64,000 bases of DNA from Geosiphon pyriformis (GCA_016748015.1 JAAOMT010000128.1:2062372-2126371); one strand, 5' to 3'. Counted from the stretch's first letter, positions 14,241 to 27,629 are shown. Notes: generated from the letters alone by a model not told the origin. Program-made: numbers and translations.

Positions 14241-15544
14241 ATGATCGAATCCAGCAACCAACGTCCACGTCCTCAAAAACTCTCGGCAAACCCCGAGCCA
14301 ATGGCGATCTCTCGAAAGATGTTGACTTTATCTTTCTGGAAAGAAAAATTAACAACCCCAGCCATAAAGCACTTGATTGCAGGTGGAGTTGCCGGAGCAG
14401 TTAGTAGAACAGTCGTTAGCCCTCTAGAAAGGATGAAAATCCTGTTTCAGGTACTAAATAATGCCCTTTATAATTCAAATTAACTGAAAAAAATGCTTCA
14501 ACCCTTTAGATCAGAGTTGTGCTCTTTGTAACTCGCAAGCTTTCAAACAAGATCTGGCTGATCCTTTGTTATTTGATTTTGCATCAAGGTACAAGGCCCT
14601 CAAATGTCTGCTTATCAAGGTGTTTTTCCAACATTATTAAAAATGTGGCGAGAAGAGGGCTTTCTAGGCTTTCTGAGAGGCAATGGAACAAATGTTATTC
14701 GAATTATACCCTACAGTGCAACACAATTTGCTGCCTATGAGAAATACAAACGTGTATGTTCAATTAAGTATTCGATCTTATATACATCATTTATTCTAGT
14801 TGATGCGACTTTTTATCAATGATTTTTCTCATCTTTTTTCTGGGTTAGCTTCTTTTAGAAGAAGGTAAAGAGGAATTAGATGCTAAAAGGCGTCTGACAG
14901 CTGGGGCATTGGCTGGAATTACATCGGTTTCATGCACATATCCACTTGATATCGTACGAACTAGACTTTCTGTTCAATCGGCTAGCTTGGGATGTGTCGG
15001 ATCCCAAAATAAACTTCCTGGTATATGGATGACAATGAAAATTATTTATAAAACCGAAGGAGGTATTCGAGCATTATATCGTGGATTATCGCCTACATTA
15101 ATGGTAATACTTATTATAGATTAAATTTTATTTTTGCCAAATGAATTCTCACAAAAAAGTTTTAAATTTATCTGCCAGGGTGTGGCTCCATATGTTGCTT
15201 TGAATTTTCATTCCTACGAGGTTTTGCGAAAATATTTTACACCAGAAAATAAAACTTCTCCACCAGTAGCCCAGAAATTGTTATGTGGTGCATTGGCCGG
15301 AACTTTCGCTCAAACAATGACCTATCCCCTGGATGTCCTACGTCGAAGGATGCAAGTGACGGGAATGGGGCTGGTTGGTTACAATTATCGGAATACGTGG
15401 GATGCGGTGACGCAGGTTATTAAACAAGAGGGGCTAAAGGGACTATATAAGGGAATGATACCGAACTATTTAAAAGTAGCGCCTGCCATTAGTGTCAGCT
15501 TTGTTACTTACGAAGCATGCAAGGAAAGAATGGGTGTATCATAA
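14241..15544 (+). CDS. Mitochondrial carrier (SLC25), Ypr011c-like
   Basis: Four exons: 14,241-14,450; 14,589-14,753; 14,849-15,103; 15,179-15,544. All introns are GT-AG and phase 0, and the protein is 331 residues, within the usual 300-350 of the family. The three signature P-x-[DE]-x-x-[KR] motifs are present: SPLERMK at 60-66, YPLDIVR at 156-162 and YPLDVLR at 259-265, one per 100-residue repeat. Such proteins exchange metabolites across the mitochondrial inner membrane through six helices. The [18 protein letters not shown] stretch is the style of fungal Ypr011c (adenosine phosphosulfate/PAP carrier); CoA carriers of the Leu5/SLC25A42 group are the main alternative. A later in-frame ATG (14,301) is a possible start. 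The gene is intact although it lies between two decayed AT-rich blocks and just upstream of the Fanzor relic. Confidence 0.9.
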
Positions 15545-16458
15545 TAAATCTAGGGCTTCTTTATCTTGGGAAAACGACGTATGATTTAGAATTAAGACTG
15601 TTAATGGCTTTAAGTTAAATTCTGATTGGATAATCACGAACTTTATATCAATCATACTAATGACTATAACAGATAGAAAATTTTCCTAATATTATTTTTG
15701 ATTCAACCTATCGACCCACCATTTATCTATCAATTTGTTTTCATACTACATTTTTTTTCTGAACAACCCCATCCTTGTAAAACACGAATTTGATTCACAA
15801 CCTGTAAATAAAATCTTCATTTCTCTATCCCACAGTCTGATACAGAAGACTGAAAGAATGTCCTTGAGTTCAATTATATGAGAATTCTGATTGAAGCCTA
15901 TAGGTGAAAAAATCAGGTGAGATCAAATTTTCATAAATGCTCATAAACGTCGGATATTCAGATTTTTAGGATAATTTTCTTATGGATTTTAATTTGAATC
16001 GGCTGTGGACAGTTTTGTGGATTGAGGTTCGTAGGTTTTTTCATTACTTGTCAAATAAAGCCATTTAACGAGTGCATTATATTCTCCAGAAACTTGGGCT
16101 CTATGTTAGTTGTGATTTTGTCGGAAACAATAGCATTTCTAGATATCGTGGGTGAAATTCATAATTTTACCGCGGTAAAACGTTAGGGTTGTATGCTTAA
16201 AATGATTTTTTGGTGTTGAACGAAAATAATCATCCATTGTTGGGGGTCCGGAACATTGGATTCTAGCTGAAAATATTGAGTTTTTGTAAAATTCAGATCT
16301 ATTTGTTCCCAATCACTAATTAAAATTAACGTAATTAAACGCTATTAATGAATTATTATGTGTAATCTTTCAATAAAAATACATGATGCTTATCAGGTTT
16401 AAAATCGAGAAAATAAATGCCCACCTTTTCTCTCCCACTTTCATCTTTCTCTAGCTAA
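15545..16458. other. Spacer between carrier and Fanzor relic
   Basis: No ORF is supported. It holds the carrier 3' flank, a perfect 16-bp palindrome at 16,165-16,180, and a pyrimidine-rich run ending in tttctctag at about 16,425-16,454, just before the first recognisable Fanzor codons. The run could be an acceptor site or simply chance. If the Fanzor was part of a transposon, its left end should be in here, but I could not define it. Confidence 0.4.
16165..16180. repeat. Perfect 16-bp palindrome
   Basis: TTTTACCGCGGTAAAA equals its own reverse complement. It contains three CpG-type steps in an otherwise CpG-poor neighbourhood. Its function is unknown; it could be a binding site or transposon-end remnant. 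Confidence 0.5.
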
Positions 16459-18291
16459 CTTTCTCGAAATGCTGATACACCGCCTCCATCACCTCTGCTG
16501 CAAAGAAAGATTACCTTTACGCCTGTGTCTTCAATACAAAACAAAAAGAGGATTTCGAGCGACAAAAGCAACTCCTCAGCGATACCGGGTCAGGTATCGA
16601 TTTTAAAAGATCGGGATTTAAGACCTTATTGGAACAAACAAGCCACCGAATTTGGTGATAAACTTTGCCAATTTGCCTTCAACCTCTTCCAATATATCTT
16701 TTTCTCCATTCCACAAAACTCATAGTTCTTTTCGACAAGCATGAACTTTTACAAGACACTCTTCCCATCAACACCGTCTTTATCTGCCGCATGCAGGGAA
16801 GGAGAGCTACCTACTATCGACGAGGGCGTCAGAACAGGCTAAAAGCGCAAGGGTAAAGCGACAGCAGCTCATCGCAAACTTTGGAGATGGAAGATACTCT
16901 CAACTGTACACTATTAATCAAGGGGTGTTAGAACCATCCTCAAAAGCAACTCTTGAGGCGGTGGTTGGGCTTGACGAGATTTGATTATAATACTGTTGTC
17001 TACTGGAGTCAATATCGCAAATTGGTCAATCACAACAGGCTTGGATATAGCTTCAATCTATCAAAGATAAATTTAAGCTTTACACAGTGTTTAGCAGGAA
17101 AAGACACTAATGAACACGAAGACAAGAAACGCCAAAAAGCTGCAATATGGGACGAGTGAAGTTCACGCGAACTGTTGTCCATCTCGAAGTCTTTGCTTCG
17201 GGGTATTAAGGACAAAGCTTCCGCAATTATCAATGAGGCAGTTGATGAAGTATTGATTGCTAAGGAAGATGTAATTTAGTAATGCGAATCGACAAGGTCT
17301 ATTGGCACATTATCATTTCGATCTCGAAAAGACTTGCGACAAACAAATATAATTCGTGCACAGAATTTTTCGAAATCCACATGGAATTGTTTTTATGTCA
17401 CTTATCTCGATGTTTACCACAAATTGTTACAAGCTTACCACCGTTCTGGATAATCATAAGGCTTTGTATCCTCTTCATTCCAAAAAAAGAGGCATAATAA
17501 TAGATGGTTCATTTTCACAAGATAATGTCGGATGGCAAGCTCACCTACTATCGCAAGACTAATGAGAGGAAGTTTGCCTGAGGATACAAGACTCAAAACA
17601 CCTCCGCGAAACCCAAGCAGATGACTCTGTTCATGTAGTCTCCATTAATCCTGGCGTCTGTATGCGTTTTAAATGGTACTCGATTGGCAGACATCCTATG
17701 AAATATATAGTTCGCATTTGCAAGTACTTGGACGATCCCATCTCCCAAAAGGGTAAATTATTAGCATCCTCCTCAAAACGTAAGGTTAAAATGACCCAAC
17801 GACTCGTTAAGGCGATTTTTCGGATGCGACGAAAAGTTATACGTAGGCAAAATGAAAGTTACCGGAAATCAGCCAAATTCTTTACCAGCGAATTTGACGC
17901 CATTGTCATTCCTTCTTTTGGAGTGTCAGACATGTTAAATCGCAAGACAAGAAAGACTACACGAAAAATTGTCCAGAAAATGCTTTGTTGCGTATTATCG
18001 CTTTCGACAACGTCTGATCACCAAGGCCGAGGAATTAGGGTTCCGTGTTATTATCCAGAACGAAGCCTACACATTCAAGAATTTTAGTCAATGTGGCAGC
18101 GTCCAAAGAGTCGGAGGGTCCAAAGTGTACAACTGCCCGAATTGTAGGATTGTGATGAAAATGGCGCTCAGGGGATCTTTCTTTGGGCATTGCTTGATAG
18201 AGTCTTGGTCCTACAGCCTATAGTGACCACGCAGGAAATAATAGGCGTTACATACCAATGCTTAGTATTGCCTATCATTGATGTGTTATAA
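16459..18291 (+). pseudogene. Fanzor (eukaryotic TnpB-like RNA-guided nuclease) pseudogene
   Basis: Pieces in shifting frames read through in the order of a Fanzor protein: a Pro/Ser-rich N-terminus with KITFTPVSS and LRPYWNKQATEF, a basic middle part with FRSRKD (about 17,323) and SFSQDNVGWQ (about 17,505), RuvC-I as SINPGVCMRFKWYS (17,641-17,682), an arginine-rich helix (KAIFRMRRKVIRRQNE), FDAIVIPSFGVSDM, YYRFRQRLITKAEELG, NEAYTFKNFSQCG...CPNC zinc ribbon, and DCDENGAQGIF for the DRDxNGA motif (18,148 on). Lesions: TGA at 16,742 and 16,982, TAG-TAA at 17,277-17,282, TAA at 17,451, frameshifts near 16,680, 17,450-17,620, 17,990 and 18,147, RuvC-I Asp to Asn (17,647), one zinc Cys to Phe, and Arg to Cys in DRD. 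Active relatives cut DNA guided by an omega RNA. This copy is dead. The frame stays open to a TAA at 18,289, at the edge of AT block 2. No ATG is visible upstream, so the 5' end is missing or in an unseen exon. Confidence 0.85.
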
Positions 18292-18935
18292 TCCATCCGT
18301 TCTCATTTTCACTAAACAGAGGCTTCTTTCTGACTTAATAGATAATATAATGATTGGATAACCATTTAACAAAAAATTATTGAAAACAGACTATAAATAT
18401 TACTGATCATAATAACATTATAAAAATTATTATTATTTCATCTTATTATGAATATATAACAAACATTGAATAATATTTTTTATTATTAAGTGAAGTTATT
18501 TTACAATTTATGTTACATGTGATTAATCACAAACTTTACAACAATTGCACTTTTTTATGTAATTTACATTATTATACAAATATATTTATATAAATTTTTT
18601 AATCTTATTTTTCTTATTATTTTAATACATAACAGAAGTAAACTTATTTATAAACAATGTTTTCAATGTTTTAACCATATTATTTACTTGGTTTATTATT
18701 ATTCCAATATAAATTACAAATAAAATACAATCTGTGTTTTTTGCAATAACTTATTTTTTTAATATAACAAATTATAAAAAATACAAATAAAAATTTTTTT
18801 ATCTCCTCTATTTCAAAATTCTTCAAAGAATTAAATTTTGAAAAAAAGTTTTTTATTTTTTTTGTTATTTTTTTCACAATTTTTCAAGAAAAAAACTCTT
18901 TTATAATAGAACTGACAACTGTTTTTAGCAGTAAT

Positions 18936-19223
18936 ATGTCTAAAAAAAAGGCAGCCAAAGAAGTATTTTATGATCCAGTTGATAATACTTTTTCTCAAAA
19001 AAAATTTAGTTGGCAATATAAACATTTAAGTAATAAAAAAAAAATATCTTTAAACAAATCTTTAAATAGTTTTAATATGTTTTTTAACATGAAAAACGAG
19101 TTTAATAATGGAAATAACAGCATTTTTTTAACTAAAAGTGGCTACAAAACTGATAATAATAACAAAAACTTTTTTGAATTCATTTTAAATACTTTTAAAA
19201 AAAAAAAATTAATATTAATATAG
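18936..19223 (+). pseudogene. Possible relic ORF start, unknown
   Basis: A 95-residue ORF starting MSKKKAAKEVFYDPVDNTF. Its first 30 or so residues use a broader amino-acid mix (A, E, V, D, P, W, Q) than the compositional ORFs around it. After that it dissolves into K/N/F runs. I read it as the N-terminus of a gene, probably from a transposon, that has been eroded to A/T. No family is recognised, and it could still be chance. Confidence 0.25.
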
Positions 19224-22200
19224 TAAATAGTTCTTTTCTTGAATTTTTAAATTTTAACATAAATAAAAATACTGGATCTTTCTTTTTTTTCTTTTTTAAA
19301 ATTAAAATAAATATGCTTATTAGAAAATTTTTTAATTATTAATAACAAGTTTTTTTAGAATAAATTGAAATTAGTTAGAAAATTGTTTTTATGTGTGAAT
19401 AGTTTTGAAAATATTTATTTTTTTAAAATTTGGTGATATTATTTATACAATTTTTATATTTAAATCTGATATAATAAGAATTGTAAATTTAATTAAAATT
19501 AACAAGTTAAGAAATTTCTAATAAAAACATCAATAAAAGCTGTATATATTGCACTAATTAAATTTAAAATAATTAAGTTAATTAAAATACAATTAGTAAA
19601 ACTTTAATAAAAAAATTAATAGAGTTTAATAACTAAAAACAAGTTAATTTGTTGGTTTTTAAGTAATCTGCTCTTATTAAAAAAGATACTGTTTAGATAA
19701 TTAAAACTAATATTAACAAATTATTATAAAATAATAAAAATATACATAAAGTTTTACTTTATACTTTGCTAATAGAAATAATAATATATAATCTATAAGA
19801 TTTTTTGAGTTTTATTGATAAAAAAAACTTGTGTAATCAATTATTATTTAATTATATATGTACATATTAAATATATAATTATTTGTTTTAAATTTAAAAA
19901 TAGCTTAATAATAACTTTAATTACAACTTTAGTTTTTAAAAATTTTAATTTAAAATAAGCTAAATTAAGTTTATTTTTTTGTTTATATATATAAAATTTG
20001 GTCATGTTTTATTTATATATAAATTTTATATCTTGTTGGTTTTTAAGATTAGATTCAGAAAATTTTTTTTAAAATTTAATAAATATAAACTTTTTGTTAT
20101 TTATGCTAAAAAAATAGTATTTTAAGCTTAAATAGTTAATAATAATTATTCTAATGCTTTTTTAACTTGTTATTTATGGTTTTTTTTATTTAATATTGTT
20201 GTTGCTTCTTTTTTATTGTTTATTTTCTTATTAAATGTTTTTTAAAACTATTAACAAATTAAATTTCTAAGATTTTTTGTTAATTAAACATGTTTTTGTC
20301 AGCTTTTTTTTTATTTTTTTTGTTTTATTCTATGTTTAAGATTATTTTAATTGTGATTAATTCAAATATAATTATTAATATTTCAAGTATATTTTTTTTT
20401 AATATTATTAATAATAGCTTAAAATTTTTTACTGCTAAAATAAGTAACTTGAAAATCAATATGTTAATTTAAAAAATTTTGTAAATATAATTTTAATAAT
20501 ATTAGATTATTTAAGTATTAATTTTGGTTTTTGTCTTTTTTTTTTCTATAATAACTAGTTTAATTTAAAAAATTAATAAATATAATATTAAAGATATAAA
20601 TATTTTTACAAAATAAAATATTAATATAAAAAAAATAATTATTTTATTTTCATTATAATAAAGATTAAATTAAAATATGGTATTAAGTTTTAAATTATAA
20701 AAAATTTTGATAAGATTTAAATATTTATATTTGTCTTAAATTTAAAATTTTTAGGTTTTAAAATTATTGTTATTATGAATAATAGTATTGTCAAATATAT
20801 TTACAAAGTTATAAAAATGCCAGAATTTTTTTGTTAATTTATTTATTTTTTAAGAACAATATATTTGTTTTAATATTAAGTTTATATATTAAAGTTTTTT
20901 TTAATATGTATTTAAATCAAATTATTATTGTTAACTTATTTATTATTAAAATAGTTAATAAAAGTTTTTTTGTTATTTTGAATAATAACTTTAACAAAAT
21001 AGTTTAAAATACAGTATTAGTTTTAAGAAATATTTAGATTTAGGTTTAATTAACTTTTTTTTTGGTAATTTATTTATTAAAATTTCAACTTAAAAAACTT
21101 ATATAATATTAAAAAAACAAATAATTTTATTTTGGTATTTTTTTCTTAACAATATAATAATTATTTATAGTATTTTTAAGATATAAAAGTTTTTTTAAAT
21201 ATGTAATTTTTTGCATTATGTAGACATATCAACAAAAATTAATAAAAGTTTAAGTTTAAAAATACTAATTTTAAGTAAATTAAATTTAAAAATGTTTTTT
21301 TGTTTTAAAGTATAGCTATTTTAAATGTTTTTAAAAAATTAAAATTGATTAATAATTTAAATATTATATAAAACTATATTAAAAATATTGTGTATTCTGT
21401 TATTAATTAAATGTTTTTAAATTTTTGGTATAAAAAGTTATTATGTACAAAAAACTTTTATATATTATGTTTTAATAAATTAAAGTTTTTAATTTTAAAA
21501 GTTATATAATATATAGTATTTTAAAACATTTTTTTGCAAAATAGTTCTGAATTATTTGGTGTAAGTAATAAGCTTATTTTAAATTCTAATAATATTAAAT
21601 TGTTTGTTAATTCTATTATAAAAAATTAAACTAGAAAATATATTATTTTTGATGAATTTTTTTATTTTTAGTAGTATTAATATGTTTTTTTGATTATATT
21701 AATAATAATATTTTTGTTAATATTATAGATTAGATTAAATAAGATAAACTTTTAAATATAATTAAAAATCTTTTTAATAATAAAACTGTTAAATTGTTTA
21801 GTATTTTAAAAATATTATAATAAGTATGTTATTAATTTATTATTAAATCTGCTAAATTTTTGTTTGGTCTTAAAATTTGTGTTTATTTAGTAAAAAAAAG
21901 CCTAAATTTAATAATTCTTAAATTTTATAACTGAAAAAATGTTTTAAAAAAAATTATAAATTATAATTAATTCTATAAAATATATACAAAATATATAATT
22001 TAATTAATTAGTCTTATTTAATAAATAATTTACAAAAAATTAAAAAATATAATAAGTTTTATTATGTTTTTTAATAATATTTATAATATAACAAATTTTA
22101 AACTTACAAATAACTATAAAATATATAATAGTTTGGATTAAAATAAAATTTTTCTCTTTTATTATAATAGATTTTTTAACTTTTTTTTATGTGAAGTTAA

Positions 22201-25200
22201 GAAATATAAATAATTTTGTGAATATTATATTAATATTAAATTTATAATTAAAATAAGCTATATAAAAAGTTAGATAAATTTTATATTATTTTTAGGTGCT
22301 AATATTTTTATTAATAATACTATATAAATTAACAAAAATTATACTATAATACAGTATATTTTTAATATTATAAGTAAATTTTATAGGATTAATATTATTT
22401 TTATTAATCAATAAATTATTAGTATATCTTTGTTTATTAACAAATTATTAATTACAATTATTAAAAAAAAATTTAAATTAATATCTGAATATTTGTTTAT
22501 TAACAAATAATTTTTTTAAGTTTAGTTTAATCAAAACTTATTTTAATATTAGATTTTTTGTTAATATAATTTAAAAAAATTATTTTAAATAAACAATTTT
22601 TATATTTATATTATATCTAATAATTAATTATAAATTTTCATTTTTAAAAGTGTGTATTAAAAATAAAATATAATAATTTTTTAGATTTAAAAACTAAAAT
22701 TAATTTTTTAAAAAACTTTTTAAATAAAACTTTGTATTATGTTTTCTTATACAATTTGATTATATTATTGCTAATCTTTTTAAATACTTCTAATATTATT
22801 GATTAGCTTTTTAAATATTGTTTTTTGGATTTGTAAGCTTTAAGTTAAGTTTTTAAAAATTTATTGCAGTTTTTTATTAGGTTAAAAATTAATTTAATTA
22901 ATAATTTTTTGGCTAATATGATCAAAATTTTGTTAAATTAAAATATTATTTTTATGAATTTTTTATTTACAATATTTTATTTTATTAATGACTTCTTTAT
23001 ATCAAATATTTTAAATATATTATTATATTATAAAATAGTTAATTTTTTTAAAAAATTTGGTATAGTTTTTAGCAAGTATTTAATTAATAAGCATAATCAA
23101 ATTTTTAAATAAAAACTTTTTCATTATTAAAAAAACTAGATCTTAAAGATTTTATGTTTTAATAATTTAATAAAATTATTAAATTTCTTTAAAATAGAAA
23201 TCTGAATATAACTGGTTTTTTTACTAATTGTAATTTAAATTGTTAAAATACTTATAATTTTTTGTCATCTTTTTATAATTAATAAAAGTAAATTTATTTA
23301 TTATTAATGTTTTTACAAAAAAATTTATTAAAAAAATTAGGTTTTTGTAAAATATTTAGTAATACTGTAATATTTTTTAAGAATTTGAGTATTAATATTA
23401 GTGTTCATGTTTTTGGTTTAGTTTTATTAATATTAATTAAATTACAAACTATTTTTTTGGTTCTTGTATATGTATTAATATTTAGTATAATTAACATTTA
23501 TTTTAATAATTAAGTGGTTTTTAATATTTGTACTTTTAAACTTGATTTAAAATTTTTAAATATTTGTAATTATTATTAACTTTTAAAAAACAGATTGTTA
23601 ATTTTATTTACAATAAAAAAATTTTAGTTATTTGGTTTAAGATCAAAAATTATTCTGTTATTAACAATAAAATTATTAATAATTAACTAATAAAACTATT
23701 TATTTATTTTTGTATTTTGTTTAATTTGTAAAAAGTTTTTTTAAGCCAATAAAATAATTATCTTAGATAATATTTATTATTTTATTTATAATATATATTA
23801 AATAATATATTATGCTTAATAAAAAACCAAACTAAATATTAATATAATAGTTAATAATATAATTAAAAATATAGATTAGTATTATATTTTTTTAATTTAA
23901 TATTATAAGTTTTATATGCAATTAGGTTTTATTAACAATTTTATGATAAGTTTACATACATATTTAATAAAGATTAATTTACAGATAACTTTTTATTGCT
24001 GTTTAAAAATATTTATATAATAAGTAATATTTTAAAATTTTTTGTTTTATTATAATAAAATAGAGTTTTCAAATTATATTTTCATATACAAATCGAATAT
24101 AATAATTTATATAGAGTTTTTAATAAATTTGGCTAAGTTTTGGGTTTTATTTATTGTTGTTTTGTTTTTATTATCTTTATTTTTACAATTTTTTTTTTAT
24201 ATATTAAATAATACTTTGTATATTATTTTATACAAAAATTTTGGTTTTAAGATATGATTTGCTAAAATTGTATTAATTTTTAAAAATATTAACTGATTTG
24301 TTTGTAATTGAATTTTTTTATATGTTAATTAATAATAAATTATAAAAAAATATATAATTATAATAAAAAAAATGATTTAATTGATAATAATATGTTTGTT
24401 TTTTATAATTTATACAATTTATTTAGCAATTTGTCTAATAAAATAATTTATATGCTTAATATTATTAAAGTTTTTACAGTTGGTTTTGATTTATATAATA
24501 AAAAGTTAAATTTTTTGGTTATAAAACCAAAAATCATATTTAGCATTAATTTTATAAACATTTTCTAATTTGATTCTTTGTTTATTACTGTCAAAATATT
24601 TAAGTTGTAAAGCAGATTGGTTTTTAATAAAATAAATTAATGTAATTGGCAAAATTTTTTTTGGTTTGTTTTTTTAAATTCGATTTCATTTTTTTAATAA
24701 GTAATATTATATGTTAAAAACATAATATTTTAGATATTATATAATATAATTCAATTTTGTTTTTATAATTATATTTTATAAGTTCTAAAATATATTCCAT
24801 ATATTTAGTTTTTTTATCTGTTAAATATTTTTTTGGATTTTTTTTTTAATAAAAACTATTATTAATTTATAAATTATTTTAGTATTATAAAAATAATAAT
24901 ACAGTTTATTAAAAACACTATTTTATATTACTTAAAAAAAAGTTTTTTTTACTTTTTCAAAAATAAATAAAACATATTAGCAGATTTAATTACAGACTTT
25001 TTTTTTATCAAAATATTAATTCAATTGTATTTTTCTAATAATAATTGTTTACAAATAAAATATAATTTATTGTTTTATTTTTTATTTTATTTTAAATAGC
25101 CAAATTTTTTTTTGTAATAAACTTTACAATAATAATAAGTGTAATTTTCAATTTTTTTTCTGAATATATACAAACTTTTATAAATAAAAGTTTTTTATTA

Positions 25201-26261
25201 TAATCTTTATATTTAAATAACACATAAATTTGTTTTTTTAGAAGATTTAATTTTAAGTAAAAAACATATTAACATTAATTTGTTTAGTTGTTAATGTAAA
25301 TTTAATATATTTGTTTAAAGTTTTAAGCCAAAATATTGTTAATTGTAATTTAAGTATATTAAAAAGTTGTTATTTTATTTTTTTAGTCCAATTAGATTAT
25401 AAATTAAATATTATATAGATTTAATAATTGGGGGGTTTTTTTTTAAATTTAAATATTAAAGTCTTTTTAAAATATTATTTTAATATAAAATTTTTAATTT
25501 TTGTATTTTTTAATTTAAATTTATATTGGTTTTAATAAAAACTTAATATTGAAATATATTTATAATTAAAATTTTAATTAAAATAGTAATCTTATTAATA
25601 ATAAAAAAAATTATTGATTTTATTTATTAAAATTTTTTTTATATTATTGGCTATAACAATTACTATTTAGACCAATCTGTTAATATTTTGTTTAAATTTT
25701 TGTATTAATTAATAAGTAATAATACTTTTAATAAATCTATTATCTAAAATTAACCAACTTAATTTTTTTTTAACTTTGATTTCTGTATATATTGCTATAA
25801 TTACTTTTTATTTAAAGACAATTATATTATTAAATCGGAATAATAATTTATTAACTTTAAATTTAAATGAAAAAATATTAAATAGATTAATATTTTGGTT
25901 ATTTTTGCTAATAAAATTGTAATATTGTTGAAAAAGTTTTATAATTATACTGTAGTTTTATTTTTAAAAAATGTAGTTTAATAAAAATTCTGGTTTTTAG
26001 ATATTGTTAAATAATTAAATTAAATATAAAAGTGTTTTAGTAGTTATTAATTGTTATTTCAAAAAACTAATTGATTATTAAGACTATTTCTGTTATAATT
26101 AATTAAAAACAATCTTATAATAAAAATTAATTAAATTGAACCAATTTTTTTGCTAATAGCTAATAATTTTAAATTAAAAATCGATAATAATATTTTTGTT
26201 ATTATACTAGTAGTAAAGCAAATTAATAATAACTAGATTAAGATCTTAAAAAATAGTAAGT

Positions 26262-26270
26262 AAATAATAA

Positions 26271-26307
<37 letters not shown>

Positions 26308-26354
26308 GTAGTAATAGTAATAATAATAATAGTAATAATAGTAATAAATAATAA
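26262..26354. repeat. (AAT/AGT)n microsatellite
   Basis: TAA array with scattered TAG units, inside copy 2 of the decayed repeat. Confidence 0.9.
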
Positions 26355-27629
26355 AATTGCTGTATTTAAGGAAAATAATAATAATTATTCTGTTTTTGTT
26401 AATTTTTTTTACATTTTTAACAATAATGTTTTTAGTATTTTAGAATTTTACAATAACAATAATTTAAATTTTAATTGTTTAGTAGTGATAATAAAAATTT
26501 GTTGAATTTCTTAAAATAAGTTATAACAGATTTAAATAACTCTTACTTAATATTTTAAAATTAATTTGCAAAGTAATTAATATATTATTAATAATAAAAA
26601 AGTATTTTTAAATGCTTATTAATTTTTAAAAAATGTATTTAAATTTTCAAATTGTTTATTAATAATTTCTTAAAAAAAATAAAAAATTGCTTTTAATATT
26701 CTTATAATATTTTATTTATTTGTATTTTCTGCTTTGGTAATTTTGTTAAGTTATTTTTGAAAACTAGTTTTAATATTTTTTTTAGAAATTTGGGAATTCT
26801 TGCAATATTTAAAATTATTATACTTTTATTATTGTTTTTTTTACTGTTTAAATAGATTTAAAAATATTTTTTTTATTTGCTAAATTTTTTAAGTGCTTAT
26901 TTTGGTTCTTTGTTAAATAATTAATAAGATTAGTACTTTTATAATTAATTCTGATTATTAAGTTAAATTTTTTGGTAATATAAAGTTTTTAGTCTTGAAA
27001 AATAGACTAATAATAAATTAAGTATTTAAGTTTGAGCAAGAAAAATCAAAAAAAGTGTAATTAAAAATAGTAGTTTAATATTAGGTTTTTGTTTAAGTAT
27101 TTACAAATATTCGACAGTAGTTCTTAATATATTGTAAGTTGTTTAGCTAAGTTTGGAAGTTTTTTTTATTTTTTTTATTGTTAATCTTTGATTCAGATTT
27201 TAAGTTAAAAAAAATTAAACTAAATATTTTTCTTTACAAAATTTAGTAATATTATAATCAAGTTCTTATAAATAAGTTAAATAAGTATTAGTATTAATAA
27301 TTTTTGTTTTTATATTTAAATAATAAATTAAATTTTCAAGAAAATTTTATTTTATTTTTGTAATATTATAATTTTTAAAAAAAAAATTATTAATTTAATT
27401 TTTAATATATTGAAAAAATATTTTTTCTACAAGTGTAATTCTGTTTTAAATTTTAAATTTTTGTTTGCAATATATGTAAATTGACTAATAATATTCTAGA
27501 GTTATTATGTTAAATATAATTGTCACTTTAAATAGTTTGTTATTGTGTTAAATTTTTAAATAAATACTAAATATTATTAAAAATTTTAGTTTTTTTTTTA
27601 GTAATATTAATAAAAGTTAATAAATCTTT

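Noticed and set aside
14519-14740. 73-codon ORF over carrier intron 1 and exon 2
   Set aside because: Frame shadow of the carrier exon.
16120-16200. Similarity to small-subunit rRNA (GGTGAAATTC and CGCGGTAA)
   Set aside because: Only short matches in the wrong context and order; no rRNA gene is present.
23307-24257. ORFs of 68 and 71 codons in AT block 2
   Set aside because: The first is part of the decayed long repeat and is described there; the second is compositional.
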